A DNA stretch of 64,000 nt from assembly GCA_037144355.1 (NCBI GenBank), contig JBAWWY010000004.1, forward strand, positions 1-64,000. Direction: 5' to 3'. The notes under the pieces are model-generated. The model was not told where the DNA came from. It did no database searches and was given only the letters and a program-made list of their open reading frames with translations. The position numbers and the translations under genes were made by a program. Source of the stretch: JBAWWY01 sp037144355 (GTDB lineage: Bacteria > Bacillota > Clostridia > Peptostreptococcales > Anaerovoracaceae). Below are positions 15,022 to 24,183 of the stretch, in pieces (position 1 is the first letter of the stretch; each line of letters starts with the position of its first letter).

Positions 15022-15768
15022 TTGGATGAGAATATTATAAAGGGCATATTGGAGAGGGTAGCAACAGGAAAAATCACCCAGGAAGAAGGATTTACACAAC
15101 TAAAGAATTTTCCAAACGAGGATATTGGTTTCGCCAATATCGACCAGCATAGGAATATAAGAACAGGCTACCCCGAAGCGATATTCTGTCTGGGAAAAAC
15201 CAAGTTGCAAGTTCTTGAGATTATGAAGAGGCTTTGCGAAAACAATGCGAATGTTATTGCTACAAGGGCATCCCAGGAAGTCTTCGACTACCTGAAAGAT
15301 GAAATCAAGGAAGCAGTATACTATGAAGCTCCCAAGATGATTGTAGTAAACAGGAACACAAAAATTCAATCAGAAAAGGCGATTGCAGTCATATGCGCTG
15401 GAACCGCAGATATTCCAGTCGCTGAAGAAGCGGCCATTACTTGCGAGGTTCTGGGAAACAAGGTGGACAGGATTTATGACGTTGGAGTTGCAGGCATACA
15501 TAGGCTGCTTTCAAAATCTGGAAGAATTCAGGCTGCAAATGTAATCATTGTAGTTGCTGGAATGGAAGGCGCCCTTGCCAGCGTTGTAGGCGGGCTTGTA
15601 GACAAACCAGTGATAGCCGTACCAACAAGCATAGGTTATGGTGCCAGTTTCCATGGACTTGCAGCTTTGCTGGCCATGCTGAACAGCTGCGCCACAGGAG
15701 TTGGAGTAGTTAACATAGACAACGGATTTGGGGCCGCATATCTAGCTTCAAATATTAATAGGCTTTAA
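15022..15768 (+). CDS. larB: nickel pincer cofactor biosynthesis protein LarB
   Basis: LarB carboxylates and hydrolyses nicotinic acid adenine dinucleotide to a dicarboxylated mononucleotide, the first step to the nickel-pincer cofactor of lactate racemase and related enzymes. The 248-aa protein has the PurE-like C-terminal domain (about 120-248) with CAGTADIPVAEEA, the GVAGIHRL motif and VVAGMEGALASVVGGLVDKPVIAVPTS in two adjoining stretches. Translation starts at TTG 15022 with GAGGT upstream; no ATG fits. larC follows after 18 bp. No larA or larE homologue lies in the window. Confidence 0.93.
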   Translation: MDENIIKGILERVATGKITQEEGFTQLKNFPNEDIGFANIDQHRNIRTGYPEAIFCLGKTKLQVLEIMKRLCENNANVIATRASQEVFDYLKDEIKEAVYYEAPKMIVVNRNTKIQSEKAIAVICAGTADIPVAEEAAITCEVLGNKVDRIYDVGVAGIHRLLSKSGRIQAANVIIVVAGMEGALASVVGGLVDKPVIAVPTSIGYGASFHGLAALLAMLNSCATGVGVVNIDNGFGAAYLASNINRL

Positions 15769-15786
15769 AGAAGAAAGGAAAAATTT

Positions 15787-17040
15787 ATGAAAAAGGCATT
15801 ATATTTCGACTGCTTTTCCGGCATCAGCGGAGACATGGTCCTAGGAGCCCTAATTGATTTAGGAGTAGATTTTAAGAAAATAAAAAGGGAATTGGCAAAA
15901 CTTAATTTGAAAGGTTATGCATTCAGTGCTGAGAAAATAGTAAAAATGGGGATTTCTGGTACTGATGCCCATGTGGTTTGCAATGAACTTGACGAGGATG
16001 AAGAAAGAAATTTACGGGAGATTGTTTTTATAATAGAAAATAGCCTATTAGATTATAAAGTCAAAGAAAGAGCCATTAAGATATTCGACGAAATTGCAGC
16101 AGCGGAAGCATTCGTACATGGAAAAAATATCGATGAGATTCATTTCCATGAAGTTGGCGCCGTTGACTCTATCGTTGATATAGTCGGAGTTTCCATAGGA
16201 ATTGAGGAACTTGGGGTTGATTTGTTCATGTGCTCTCCACTATCTGAAGGCACTGGATTTGTGAAGTGCAGGCATGGCCTGTTGCCAGTGCCGGTACCGG
16301 CTGTTCTACAAATGCTAAAGAATTCTGATTTAAGGATTACAACAACTGACTACTCTGGGGAGCTTATTACCCCTACAGGAATTGGAATATTGAAGGGTAT
16401 TGGAGCGAAATCCGTCAATATAAAAGACGCAAGAATTATTGCTTCCGGGTACGGATTTGGGAAAAAAGAGACCGGGGGATTGAATGCTTTAAGAATGCAG
16501 CTACTGGAATTAGATGAAGACACCAGTTCAGCGAGGGAAGATAAAGAAAAGAAGGCTTTTGAAAACGAAACTAATATAGGCAAGATTTTAGATGAAAAAG
16601 AAGTCCTTAGGGACGAAATAGTTGAAATAGAGGCGAACATTGACAATATGACCGGTGAAATGCTGGGATACGTTATGGAGAAACTTATCTCTGAAAATCC
16701 TCTGGACGTATCATTCACACCCATTCAAATGAAGAAGAACAGGCCTGCAATAAAGCTTACATTACTTTGCAACCCATGGGACCTGGAGAAGTTTGCCCTA
16801 TTGATAATTAAAGAAACTACCAGCCTAGGGGTAAGGTATTCAAATAAAAAACGTCTAATATCCAAAAGACAGATCGAGGAGATTGAAATTGGGAATAAAA
16901 ATATAAGAGCCAAAATATCAACATTTAATGGTGTTGTAAAAAAATCCTTTGAGTATGAGGATTTAGCAGAGCAAGCTAGAGAGCAAGATAAGCCGATTTT
17001 TGAAATTGAAAAGATCATAATACAAAAGATCCGTGGGTAA
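15787..17040 (+). CDS. larC: nickel insertion protein LarC
   Basis: LarC is a CTP-dependent cyclometallase that inserts nickel into the pincer cofactor. The 417-aa protein shows the family start YFDCFSGISGDMVLGALIDLG, the metal-linked FHEVGAVDSIVDIVG segment and the GELITPTGIGIL motif, then an acidic linker (about 240-270) and the C-terminal domain with EANIDNMTGEMLGYVMEKL. In some lactobacilli larC is split and needs a programmed frameshift; here it is one uninterrupted frame. It is co-transcribed with larB. Confidence 0.93.
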   Translation: MKKALYFDCFSGISGDMVLGALIDLGVDFKKIKRELAKLNLKGYAFSAEKIVKMGISGTDAHVVCNELDEDEERNLREIVFIIENSLLDYKVKERAIKIFDEIAAAEAFVHGKNIDEIHFHEVGAVDSIVDIVGVSIGIEELGVDLFMCSPLSEGTGFVKCRHGLLPVPVPAVLQMLKNSDLRITTTDYSGELITPTGIGILKGIGAKSVNIKDARIIASGYGFGKKETGGLNALRMQLLELDEDTSSAREDKEKKAFENETNIGKILDEKEVLRDEIVEIEANIDNMTGEMLGYVMEKLISENPLDVSFTPIQMKKNRPAIKLTLLCNPWDLEKFALLIIKETTSLGVRYSNKKRLISKRQIEEIEIGNKNIRAKISTFNGVVKKSFEYEDLAEQAREQDKPIFEIEKIIIQKIRG

Positions 17041-17145
17041 AAATTTGCGCCTTGTGAATATTTAAGTTAGAGAGTAGAATTGCGTTATGTGTTAAATGAG
17101 TCGGAATTAAATTCTAAAAACAATGTTTTCCAAGGAGAGAAGTAT

Positions 17146-18819
17146 ATGAAAAAAGAAACTAACCTTGAGTTGATTCTAGACAATCTTCCATTCAACACCT
17201 GGTATAAAAACAAGAGCGGAACATATATCGAAATAAACAAGTCTTTCCAAGAATATACCGGCATACCAAAGGAAGCAATCATCGGGAAAAGCGATTTCGA
17301 TATCTACCCAATGGAAGAAGCTGAAATCTATACCGCCAGCGACAAGGCTACCATCCTGGACAAGGGTCAGGAATTCTTCGAATCCATGGTCAACGGGAAG
17401 TGGAAAGAGGAATATAAAAGGGCAGTTCGGGACAAGAGCGGAAAAATAATAGGGACTACAGGATTTTCAAGAGATATTACAAAACGTAAAAAGATTGAAG
17501 AAGCACTTAAGGAAAGCGAGAGAAGCAAAGCTGTTTTGCTCTCAAATCTTCCAGGAGTTGCCTACAGATGTATAAATGACAAAAATTGGACTATGACCTT
17601 CCTTTCGGATGGTTGCTTTGAGCTTACGGGTTATCGACCGGAGGAATTGGTTGGGAACAAGATGGTTCCATTCAATGATCTTATTACTGATGAGTTCAAG
17701 CAAAAGACTTTCAAGAAATGGGAAATGGATATAGCTGAAAATAAGAAATCGAATGATGAATATGTAATAACAACAAAGTCTGGCGAAACAAAATGGGTTT
17801 GGGATCAATCCATTGGTATTCCAGATCAGAATGGTATGCTTACTGAAAGCGAAGGCTTTATCATGGACATTACCGAGAGGAAAAGAGCGGTAGCGGCTAT
17901 AAATGAAAGCGAAGATAGATTTAAAACAATTTTTGATTCAGCACCTCTGGGAATAGGGATTTTTGAGACAAACACAGGGCAGGTTTATCAAATTAACCCA
18001 AAGTTTGCGGAAATAATTGGCAGATCAATAGAAGAGATAAAAACTCTCGATTGGAAGTCTTATTCACATCCTGAAGAAATCCAAGAAAACATGAATTATT
18101 TAAAACAGGTGCAAAAGAAAAAAATCAACGGGTTCAACATGAACAAACGTTTTATAAGGCCGGATGGATCTATTGTCTGGGTAAACATGAAGGTAGTGCC
18201 ATTTCAGAAAGAGTCAATTAAAGAAATGCATCTCGTAATGATCGAGGATATTACAGAGAGTAAAAAACGGGAAGAAGAAATAAAATATATAAGCTATCAC
18301 GATATACTGACTGGGCTTTATAATAGGACATTTTTTGAAGAAGAGCAAAAGAGATTTGATTTGAGCAGGAAGTTCCCAATTTCCTTGATAATGGGAGATG
18401 TGAACGGGTTGAAACTGGTCAATGACACTATTGGGCATAATGCTGGAGATGAGCTCTTGAGGCAAATAGCACAAATATTGAAAAAGACCTGCAGAGGCGA
18501 TGATATAATTGCGCGAATTGGCGGGGATGAATTTGTAATTCTCATGTCTCAAACTGACTCAGCTGGGTCAAGCGAGGTCTGCAATAGGATTTATCAAGCA
18601 TGCAAGGACTATGAGAAAACAAAAGGATTCAAAAATATCATATTAAGCATTTCCCTTGGACATGCAACAAAATCAGGAAAAGGCCGAAGTGTTGAAGAGT
18701 TGTTATCCGAAGCAGAGCAAATGCTTTATCAAAAGAAGAACATTGATAGGGCCAAGGTGAAAAAAACAATTTTGAGGTTGGCAAAGGCATCAAAAGAAGA
18801 AGCGGAAGCTAAAAAATAA
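17146..18819 (+). CDS. PAS-repeat diguanylate cyclase
   Basis: This soluble 557-aa protein has three PAS domains with PAC motifs (roughly 5-125, 135-260 and 265-390), followed by a C-terminal GGDEF domain (about 395-550). The catalytic signature is intact as RIGGDEFVIL near residue 460, with DVNGLKLVNDTIGHNAGDELL upstream, so it should make cyclic di-GMP from two GTP. The frame opens at a TTG at 17080, but AAGGAG and the ATG at 17146 fit better. There is no membrane segment, so the signal is likely cytoplasmic, such as redox, oxygen or a small ligand. It could oppose the HD-GYP enzyme at 12486. Confidence 0.9.
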   Translation: MKKETNLELILDNLPFNTWYKNKSGTYIEINKSFQEYTGIPKEAIIGKSDFDIYPMEEAEIYTASDKATILDKGQEFFESMVNGKWKEEYKRAVRDKSGKIIGTTGFSRDITKRKKIEEALKESERSKAVLLSNLPGVAYRCINDKNWTMTFLSDGCFELTGYRPEELVGNKMVPFNDLITDEFKQKTFKKWEMDIAENKKSNDEYVITTKSGETKWVWDQSIGIPDQNGMLTESEGFIMDITERKRAVAAINESEDRFKTIFDSAPLGIGIFETNTGQVYQINPKFAEIIGRSIEEIKTLDWKSYSHPEEIQENMNYLKQVQKKKINGFNMNKRFIRPDGSIVWVNMKVVPFQKESIKEMHLVMIEDITESKKREEEIKYISYHDILTGLYNRTFFEEEQKRFDLSRKFPISLIMGDVNGLKLVNDTIGHNAGDELLRQIAQILKKTCRGDDIIARIGGDEFVILMSQTDSAGSSEVCNRIYQACKDYEKTKGFKNIILSISLGHATKSGKGRSVEELLSEAEQMLYQKKNIDRAKVKKTILRLAKASKEEAEAKK

Positions 18820-18863
18820 ACAACACCTAATAAAAAGTTTTAGCTTATCGTTGGAGGAAAGAA

Positions 18864-19364
18864 TTGAAGATTAAAATTAAAAAGAAACAATACAATAGTA
18901 AAAAATGCCTCATATGCGGGCTGGAAAATGAGTTTAGCTTACGAACCAGATTTTACGAGATGGAGAATGGGGAATTGTTTGCAAAATTCAAAGTTCTGGA
19001 GGAACATCAAAGTTATCCAGGCAGGCTTCACGGAGGGATTGCGTCGGCCATTTTGGATGAAACCATTGGAAGGGCTATAATGATTACCGAACCTGATTCT
19101 TGGGGAGTTACCGTCGAGTTGAAGATTGAATATAAAAAACCTCTGCCACTTGATCAAAATTTGATTGCGATTGGACGAATAACTAAAAATAGCAAAAGGA
19201 TATTCGAAGGCACAGGAGAAATCCATTTGGAAAATGGAGACGTTGCTGTTATCGCCCATGGCAAATATATGAAGCTTCCACTCTCAAAAATCGCGGATGG
19301 ACTTCACACCGATGAATTATGGATTGACACAAAGGAAGACATACCGGAATTTGCTGAGTACTAA
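18864..19364 (+). CDS. PaaI-type hotdog-fold thioesterase
   Basis: This is a 166-aa single hotdog-fold protein of the PaaI/YbgC-like acyl-CoA thioesterase group. The family core is visible as HQSYPGRLHGGIASAILDETIGRA, where the HGG loop and the acidic residue in LDE form the active site, followed by TVELKIEYKKPLP. A short N-terminal extension carries a CLICG pair (C14, C17) that may bind metal. Translation starts at TTG 18864 with GGAGG upstream. The acyl-CoA substrate is unknown. Confidence 0.85.
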   Translation: MKIKIKKKQYNSKKCLICGLENEFSLRTRFYEMENGELFAKFKVLEEHQSYPGRLHGGIASAILDETIGRAIMITEPDSWGVTVELKIEYKKPLPLDQNLIAIGRITKNSKRIFEGTGEIHLENGDVAVIAHGKYMKLPLSKIADGLHTDELWIDTKEDIPEFAEY

Positions 19365-19428
19365 AAAGGAGCAACAGAACAGGTTTTGTATAAAACGATT
19401 GTGGATACAATGATTACGATTGAAAAGA

Positions 19429-19470
19429 AACTGGCTTCCCCCATTTAAGTAGAGTGAAGCCAGTTTTGTG
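19429..19470. terminator. terminator between convergent genes
   Basis: AACTGGCTTC (19429-19438) pairs with GAAGCCAGTT (19456-19465) and is followed by TTGTGTTTT. It lies between the thioesterase gene and the convergent dehydratase gene and could serve both. Confidence 0.75.
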
Positions 19471-19500
19471 TTTTAAATAGTAATCGAGTTAACCTTTATG

Positions 19501-20949
19501 CTAACTTTTAATCTTGGCGATTCTTTTAGCGAGCATTTTTTTATGTTCAAGATTTGCAAACCTAGCAATCATTATCCTTTGTGCCTGAGGTGACCCGGCG
19601 CCATGCATGGATTCTGTCCTATATCCAACAGCTCCGGTCCCAAGGGTAAGGTTTTCAATTAGTCTTAAAATTCTTAGCCTGTCTTCTGTTGGCACGGTAG
19701 CTACACCCTTTAGATATTTTTCAATGTAGTGTCCGACTTCCTTGCTTCTGAAATCTTTTTCTGAAGGCTGGGTGACCATTAGCCCCCCCGCAATATCCTC
19801 AGCAAGTCTTCCAATTTCATAAGGAAAACGCGTTACATTCTGCTTGCATACATTAGCAAGCATCAAATCTATAAGATATGCGCCGGAAGGAGTGGAAAAT
19901 CCCTCGTAAGAGCAGGCAAGTGCTGAAGAATAAATGGTTTCATTCAAATGGGTCATTTCAATCAGCTTGTCCTTAATGTGTGAGGCTTTCTGAACCCCAT
20001 TATATTCGGCGGCAAGAGCTGCAGCTCCAATAAGAACATCACCCACACCGACTTTGCAAGCGTAGCTGGGCCTATGATGACCGCTGAATCTTTCAACTAA
20101 CATCCCTACAAATTCAGTTTCTCCATTTAAGAAGATTCTTTCATTTGGAACGAAGACGTCGTCAAAAATCACTAGAGCTTCGTGCCCTCCAAACTGGCTG
20201 TTGCCAACATCAATTTCCGTGCCTTCCATTTTTCTAGTGTCGCAGGATTGTCTTCCATAAATTAGGACGATTCCTGGGGTGTCAGTTGGTACTGAAAAAC
20301 AAACCGCATAGTCCTTATCTTCAGGCTGCATTGCTATGGTTGGCATGCACAAAACTTCGTGGGAGTTTACAATTCCTGTCTGATGAGCCTTGCAACCTCT
20401 AACCACTATTCCATCAGGTCTTCTTTCAACAACTCTCAGATAAAGATCGGGATCCGACTGCTGGCTTGGAGAAAGTCCCCGGTCGCCCTTTACGTCAGTC
20501 ATTGCACCATCTGTAACCAAGTCCTCGGATTGGGCATATTTCAAAAATTTAATAAATCGTTCATGATAATCCGTTCCGAACTTCTTGTCAACCTCGAATG
20601 AGGTACTATATACTGCATTGAAAGCATCCTGTCCAACGCAGCGCTGGAAACAGCAGGCAGTCTTCTGACCAAGCATACGCTGCCTTTTGACTTTCATTAC
20701 CAAGTCTCTTGTATCTTGGAAAATATGATTGAAACGGTTTATTTTCTCCCCAGTCAAATGGGATGTTGCTGTCATTAAATCTTCAAATTCTGGATCTTGC
20801 GCCAGATTGTAAGTTTCGGCAACGGCATTCATCGAGGGGATAATCATGGGATGTTCAACAGGAGTTTTAATCCTTTCACCAAACAAGTAAACATTTAGAT
20901 TGAGCTTCCTCAAGCTCTCAATATATTCTTTTCCAGTTTTCATTGACAT
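19501..20949 (-). CDS. abfD: 4-hydroxybutyryl-CoA dehydratase / vinylacetyl-CoA delta-isomerase
   Basis: This FAD and [4Fe-4S] enzyme dehydrates 4-hydroxybutyryl-CoA to crotonyl-CoA by a radical route and isomerises vinylacetyl-CoA, as in 4-aminobutyrate and succinate fermentation. The 482-aa protein belongs to the 4-hydroxyphenylacetate 3-hydroxylase superfamily. The cluster ligands known from the Clostridium enzyme are matched by C100-x3-C104 in CCFQRCVG and H291-x6-C298 in HHRPSYAC, which separates it from plain flavin monooxygenases. GGGAGGA is too close to the ATG at 20955 and fits the ATG at 20949. The partner genes abfT, abfH and sucD are not adjacent. Confidence 0.9.
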   Translation of the reverse strand: MSMKTGKEYIESLRKLNLNVYLFGERIKTPVEHPMIIPSMNAVAETYNLAQDPEFEDLMTATSHLTGEKINRFNHIFQDTRDLVMKVKRQRMLGQKTACCFQRCVGQDAFNAVYSTSFEVDKKFGTDYHERFIKFLKYAQSEDLVTDGAMTDVKGDRGLSPSQQSDPDLYLRVVERRPDGIVVRGCKAHQTGIVNSHEVLCMPTIAMQPEDKDYAVCFSVPTDTPGIVLIYGRQSCDTRKMEGTEIDVGNSQFGGHEALVIFDDVFVPNERIFLNGETEFVGMLVERFSGHHRPSYACKVGVGDVLIGAAALAAEYNGVQKASHIKDKLIEMTHLNETIYSSALACSYEGFSTPSGAYLIDLMLANVCKQNVTRFPYEIGRLAEDIAGGLMVTQPSEKDFRSKEVGHYIEKYLKGVATVPTEDRLRILRLIENLTLGTGAVGYRTESMHGAGSPQAQRIMIARFANLEHKKMLAKRIAKIKS

Positions 20950-21038
20950 ATTCATTCCTCCCTTTTGTGTATGGTACCCAAAGAACCCACAATAAACCTA
21001 AAAGCAAATAAAGTTGAATAGAACTATTGTGACTAAAC

Positions 21039-21061
21039 CTAATATGATTCTATCATACTAG
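21039..21061. promoter_or_regulatory. candidate operator palindrome between abfD and ogt
   Basis: CTAATATGAT and ATCATACTAG form an inverted repeat with a 3-bp centre and one mismatch. It lies in the divergent intergenic region, about 90 bp from abfD and 80 bp from ogt, so it could control either gene. Confidence 0.5.
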
Positions 21062-21139
21062 ACAGAGAATATACATATTTAAGCTTTGTCTGGCAAACAA
21101 ACAAGAATTGATATATATTTAAAAAAAGGAGTGATGGAA

Positions 21140-21631
21140 ATGTATGCTTTTTATTCTCATCCCATAATAGGACAACTTAGGATCAAAGAGGAAGATGGAT
21201 ATATTGTTGAAATCAAGTTTATTTCTGAAGACGAAAAAATCATACTTGGGAAAGACGACTTCGAAAAAAATCTGGAAACAGAGGTTTTGCGAAAAACAGT
21301 TACCCAGTTGGAGGAATATTTTCAGGGGGAAAGAAAGAACTTCGATGTACCTTTCAAGCCTAAGGGAACGGAGTTCATGATGGATGTTTACAAGGCATTG
21401 ATGGAAGTGCCATATGGAGAGACCGCTTCATATAAGGATATCGCAAAGAAAATTGGAAGAGAAAAAGCCTATAGGGCTGTAGGAAACGCTAATAATAGAA
21501 ATTGTATTCCTATTATTATTCCTTGTCATCGGATAATAGGGAATGATGGAAGACTGGTTGGATATGAAGGTGGGTTGAGGCTCAAGGAAGCATTGCTATC
21601 GCTTGAAAACAGTAATTATAACCACAGATAA
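21140..21631 (+). CDS. ogt: methylated-DNA--protein-cysteine methyltransferase
   Basis: This enzyme repairs O6-methylguanine and O4-methylthymine by transferring the methyl group irreversibly to its own cysteine. The 163-aa protein has the Ogt/Ada C-terminal fold with the active-site motif IPCHRIIG (C129), the arginine-finger and helix-turn-helix region VPYGETASYKDIAKKIG and the asparagine hinge NANNRN. AGGAG at 21127-21131 favours the ATG at 21140; an ATG at 21134 and a TTG at 21086 are less likely. Its 3' end overlaps the convergent DMT gene by 36 bp. Confidence 0.93.
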   Translation: MYAFYSHPIIGQLRIKEEDGYIVEIKFISEDEKIILGKDDFEKNLETEVLRKTVTQLEEYFQGERKNFDVPFKPKGTEFMMDVYKALMEVPYGETASYKDIAKKIGREKAYRAVGNANNRNCIPIIIPCHRIIGNDGRLVGYEGGLRLKEALLSLENSNYNHR

Positions 21632-22498
21632 AATAATAATGATTGAAGAAATGATGGAGTTTAAGCCAAGTACCTCACCGGCTAGGAAATAACCAAGAAA
21701 AACGGCAACAACTGGATTCACAAAGGCATATGTTGAAACCCATAAAGGCTCGGTGTTTTTTAGAAGCCAGATGAATGAGGAATATGCGATTATGGAACCG
21801 AATATTACCAAATACCAGAACCCCAGCATTGATCTTATGGAAACATTTTGAATATGAAAATTACTAAAATCTCCCATGAAATAAGCAACTATAAGAAGAA
21901 AAATTCCACCAAGAATCATCTGCATCCCATTTGAAAGTAGAGCAGAACTGTGGTGGGTTGCTTTTCTGGAATATAATGAGCCCAAGGACCAGGAGAAAGA
22001 TGCAAAAATAATAGCAAACAAACCAATGGGGTCGATTGAAGAATTTGATTGTTGATAAAGCATATTTGGAAGTACCAATATGGCAATACCAACCAGTCCA
22101 AGGGCGACTCCAGCCATACTGCCAAAAGAATGCCTTGTCTTTTCCCTTCCAAAGAAACCTATGAGCATTATCCATAGGGGGACAGTGGCAATCAACAAGG
22201 CGGCTATGCCGGAGGGGACCGTTTGCTCGGCCCAACAGACAATGCCGTTACCCCCCAAGAGAAGCAATGCTCCAATGATACCTGAAGTCTTCCAATTTTC
22301 AAAAGTTGGTTTCGATGCACCACGCAACGTTGCGTAAACATACAAAATTATCCCAGCGATCAAGAACCGGAAGCCGGCCAACATGAAGGGCGGGATAGTT
22401 TCAATACCTATTTTCATTCCTAAATATGTTCCACCCCAAAATATGTACACAACCAAAAGGGCGGAAATAATTTCTATCTGCTTCTTGCCAAAATTCAT
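21596..22498 (-). CDS. EamA/DMT-family exporter
   Basis: This 300-aa membrane protein has ten predicted helices arranged as two EamA repeats (about 8-140 and 155-298). The family hallmarks are visible: the N-terminal VYIFWGGTYLGMKIG, the PPFMLAGFRFLIAG segment and the second-repeat SFSWSLGSLYSRK. Such proteins usually export amino acids or small metabolites by proton antiport. No substrate can be assigned. The nearest genes, pit on the same strand and ogt on the opposite one, give no clue. Confidence 0.87.
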   Translation of the reverse strand: MNFGKKQIEIISALLVVYIFWGGTYLGMKIGIETIPPFMLAGFRFLIAGIILYVYATLRGASKPTFENWKTSGIIGALLLLGGNGIVCWAEQTVPSGIAALLIATVPLWIMLIGFFGREKTRHSFGSMAGVALGLVGIAILVLPNMLYQQSNSSIDPIGLFAIIFASFSWSLGSLYSRKATHHSSALLSNGMQMILGGIFLLIVAYFMGDFSNFHIQNVSIRSMLGFWYLVIFGSIIAYSSFIWLLKNTEPLWVSTYAFVNPVVAVFLGYFLAGEVLGLNSIISSIIIILSVVIITVFKR

Positions 22499-22518
22499 TC
22501 GATTATGTTTCCTGTATA

Positions 22519-23517
22519 TTACATTGTGTAGAAAAATTTAAGTACAAGGGTAAAAATTGCGCCGAAGCAAGCGGTGATAGGCAGAGTTATTATCCATGCC
22601 CATACGATATTTTTAGCTATTATCCATTTGACAGCTGAAAATCTCTTTGAAGCGCCAACACCCATGATGGCAGTGGATATTACCTGGGTTGTGCTTATTG
22701 GTGCGCCTAATTCGGAAGCAGCTTCAATTACAATTGCCGCAGCTGTTTGGGCCGCGAATCCACCGATTGGTTCGAGCTTCGTAATACTGGTTCCCATAGT
22801 CTTTATAATTTTCCATCCTCCAACAGATGTTCCAAAAGCCATGGCGAGAGCACACGTAATCTTGACCCAAAGAGGTATGGGATCATCATTTGTTAAAATG
22901 CCAGCGCTAACTAGGGCCAAGGTTATTATTCCCATTGACTTTTGAGCATCATTTTTACCGTGGGAAAATGAAACAAAAATTGCTGAAACAATTTGAAATT
23001 TAGAAAACCATCTATTAACAGCCGTATGCGTGAATGGAGAGAGAAGTCTGTATAAAAGCCACATAATCGTAAAACCGAAAATAAATCCTATCAGTGGGGA
23101 GGTAAACAAAGGGATTATTATCTTGTGGAAAACTCCATCCCAGAGGACTTTTTTGAAACTCATTGCATAGATAATGGATGAACCAATCAATCCTCCAATC
23201 AATGCGTGTGAAGAACTGCTTGGTATGCCGATATACCAGGTTATCAAATTCCAAGTTATGGCAGCCAACAATGCTGCCATAATTACATACTGTTCCAAGT
23301 GCCCGTCAATCAATCCTTTTGAAATTGTTTTTGCAACTTTCTCACTTGCCAATGCACCGAGGAAATTGAAAGAAGCCGCCATGACAATAGCCATGGCAGG
23401 AGTTAGAACTCTTGTGGACACTGTGGTGGCGATTGAATTTGCAGTATCATGAAAACCATTGATAAAGTCAAATGTTACAGCTAGGATAACTACTATAATT
23501 AGTGAAATACTAAGCAT
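22519..23517 (-). CDS. pit: PiT-family inorganic phosphate transporter
   Basis: This is a 332-aa low-affinity phosphate (or metal-phosphate) transporter driven by the proton or sodium gradient. It has about ten helices and the duplicated PiT signature, FDFINGFHDTANSIATTVSTR near residues 11-31 and the second copy FSHGKNDAQKSMGIITLAL near 180-200. The DUF47 gene upstream overlaps it by 8 bp, the common pit accessory arrangement. Confidence 0.93.
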   Translation of the reverse strand: MLSISLIIVVILAVTFDFINGFHDTANSIATTVSTRVLTPAMAIVMAASFNFLGALASEKVAKTISKGLIDGHLEQYVIMAALLAAITWNLITWYIGIPSSSSHALIGGLIGSSIIYAMSFKKVLWDGVFHKIIIPLFTSPLIGFIFGFTIMWLLYRLLSPFTHTAVNRWFSKFQIVSAIFVSFSHGKNDAQKSMGIITLALVSAGILTNDDPIPLWVKITCALAMAFGTSVGGWKIIKTMGTSITKLEPIGGFAAQTAAAIVIEAASELGAPISTTQVISTAIMGVGASKRFSAVKWIIAKNIVWAWIITLPITACFGAIFTLVLKFFYTM

Positions 23518-24133
23518 GTTTCATGATAACCCCCTCGATTATATTTGCAACATCTTCGCATGAATCCAAAGAAGCTTCCATAAGCTCAAATATCTGTTTC
23601 CATTTAATAACTTCAATTGCATTGGTTTCATTTTCAAAAAGGCTTTTAATAGCATTTCTATATACAACGTCTCCAACATTTTCAATTCTATTTACTTCTA
23701 TTACCTTATCCTTCAAAATCTTGCTTTTTTTCATTCTGCGGAGCTCGTTTACCAGGCATTTCAACTCGAAGACGCATTCGACAATCAAATGGGACATAAC
23801 CTTTGCTTCTTCCCTGATGCTGGTTACGTGAAACAAGACAAATCTATTTGCAACTTCTTCAATTGTATCTACAATATTGTCCATTTCTTTGGCAACCATG
23901 TAAATGTCTTCCCTGTCAATAGGAGTAACGAAGGAAGCGTTAAGAGCTTTTAATACTTTATGTACATGAAGATCGCATTCATGCTCAATCTCCTTAAGAT
24001 GAGCTATCTTGGCATCAACATCGGTATAATTCTCAAGCAGCTCAACAAGTGCATTTGCCGCTTCTAAAGCCTTCTCCATTGTTCCATCAAATAGATCATA
24101 AAAAATATCTTCTTTTTTCTTCAAATTAAACAT
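23510..24133 (-). CDS. DUF47/PhoU-like accessory protein of Pit
   Basis: This 207-aa all-helical protein of the DUF47 (YkaA) family is related to PhoU. It has the repeated acidic metal-binding pattern EHECDLHVHKVLKAL and REDIYMVAKEMDNIVDTIEE. Members sit next to Pit transporters and are thought to modulate phosphate uptake. The open frame includes a TTG codon before the ATG at 24133, but AAGGAG is 7 nt before that ATG. It overlaps pit, so translation is coupled. Confidence 0.9.
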   Translation of the reverse strand: MFNLKKKEDIFYDLFDGTMEKALEAANALVELLENYTDVDAKIAHLKEIEHECDLHVHKVLKALNASFVTPIDREDIYMVAKEMDNIVDTIEEVANRFVLFHVTSIREEAKVMSHLIVECVFELKCLVNELRRMKKSKILKDKVIEVNRIENVGDVVYRNAIKSLFENETNAIEVIKWKQIFELMEASLDSCEDVANIIEGVIMKHA

Positions 24134-24183
24134 CAATCTACTCCTTGTTAACTTTTAGTTTATTAATTATTTCATATAGAAAT

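Noticed and set aside
15787..17040. Programmed frameshift in larC
   Set aside because: In some lactobacilli larC is split, but here the full-length frame is continuous, with both halves in one phase.
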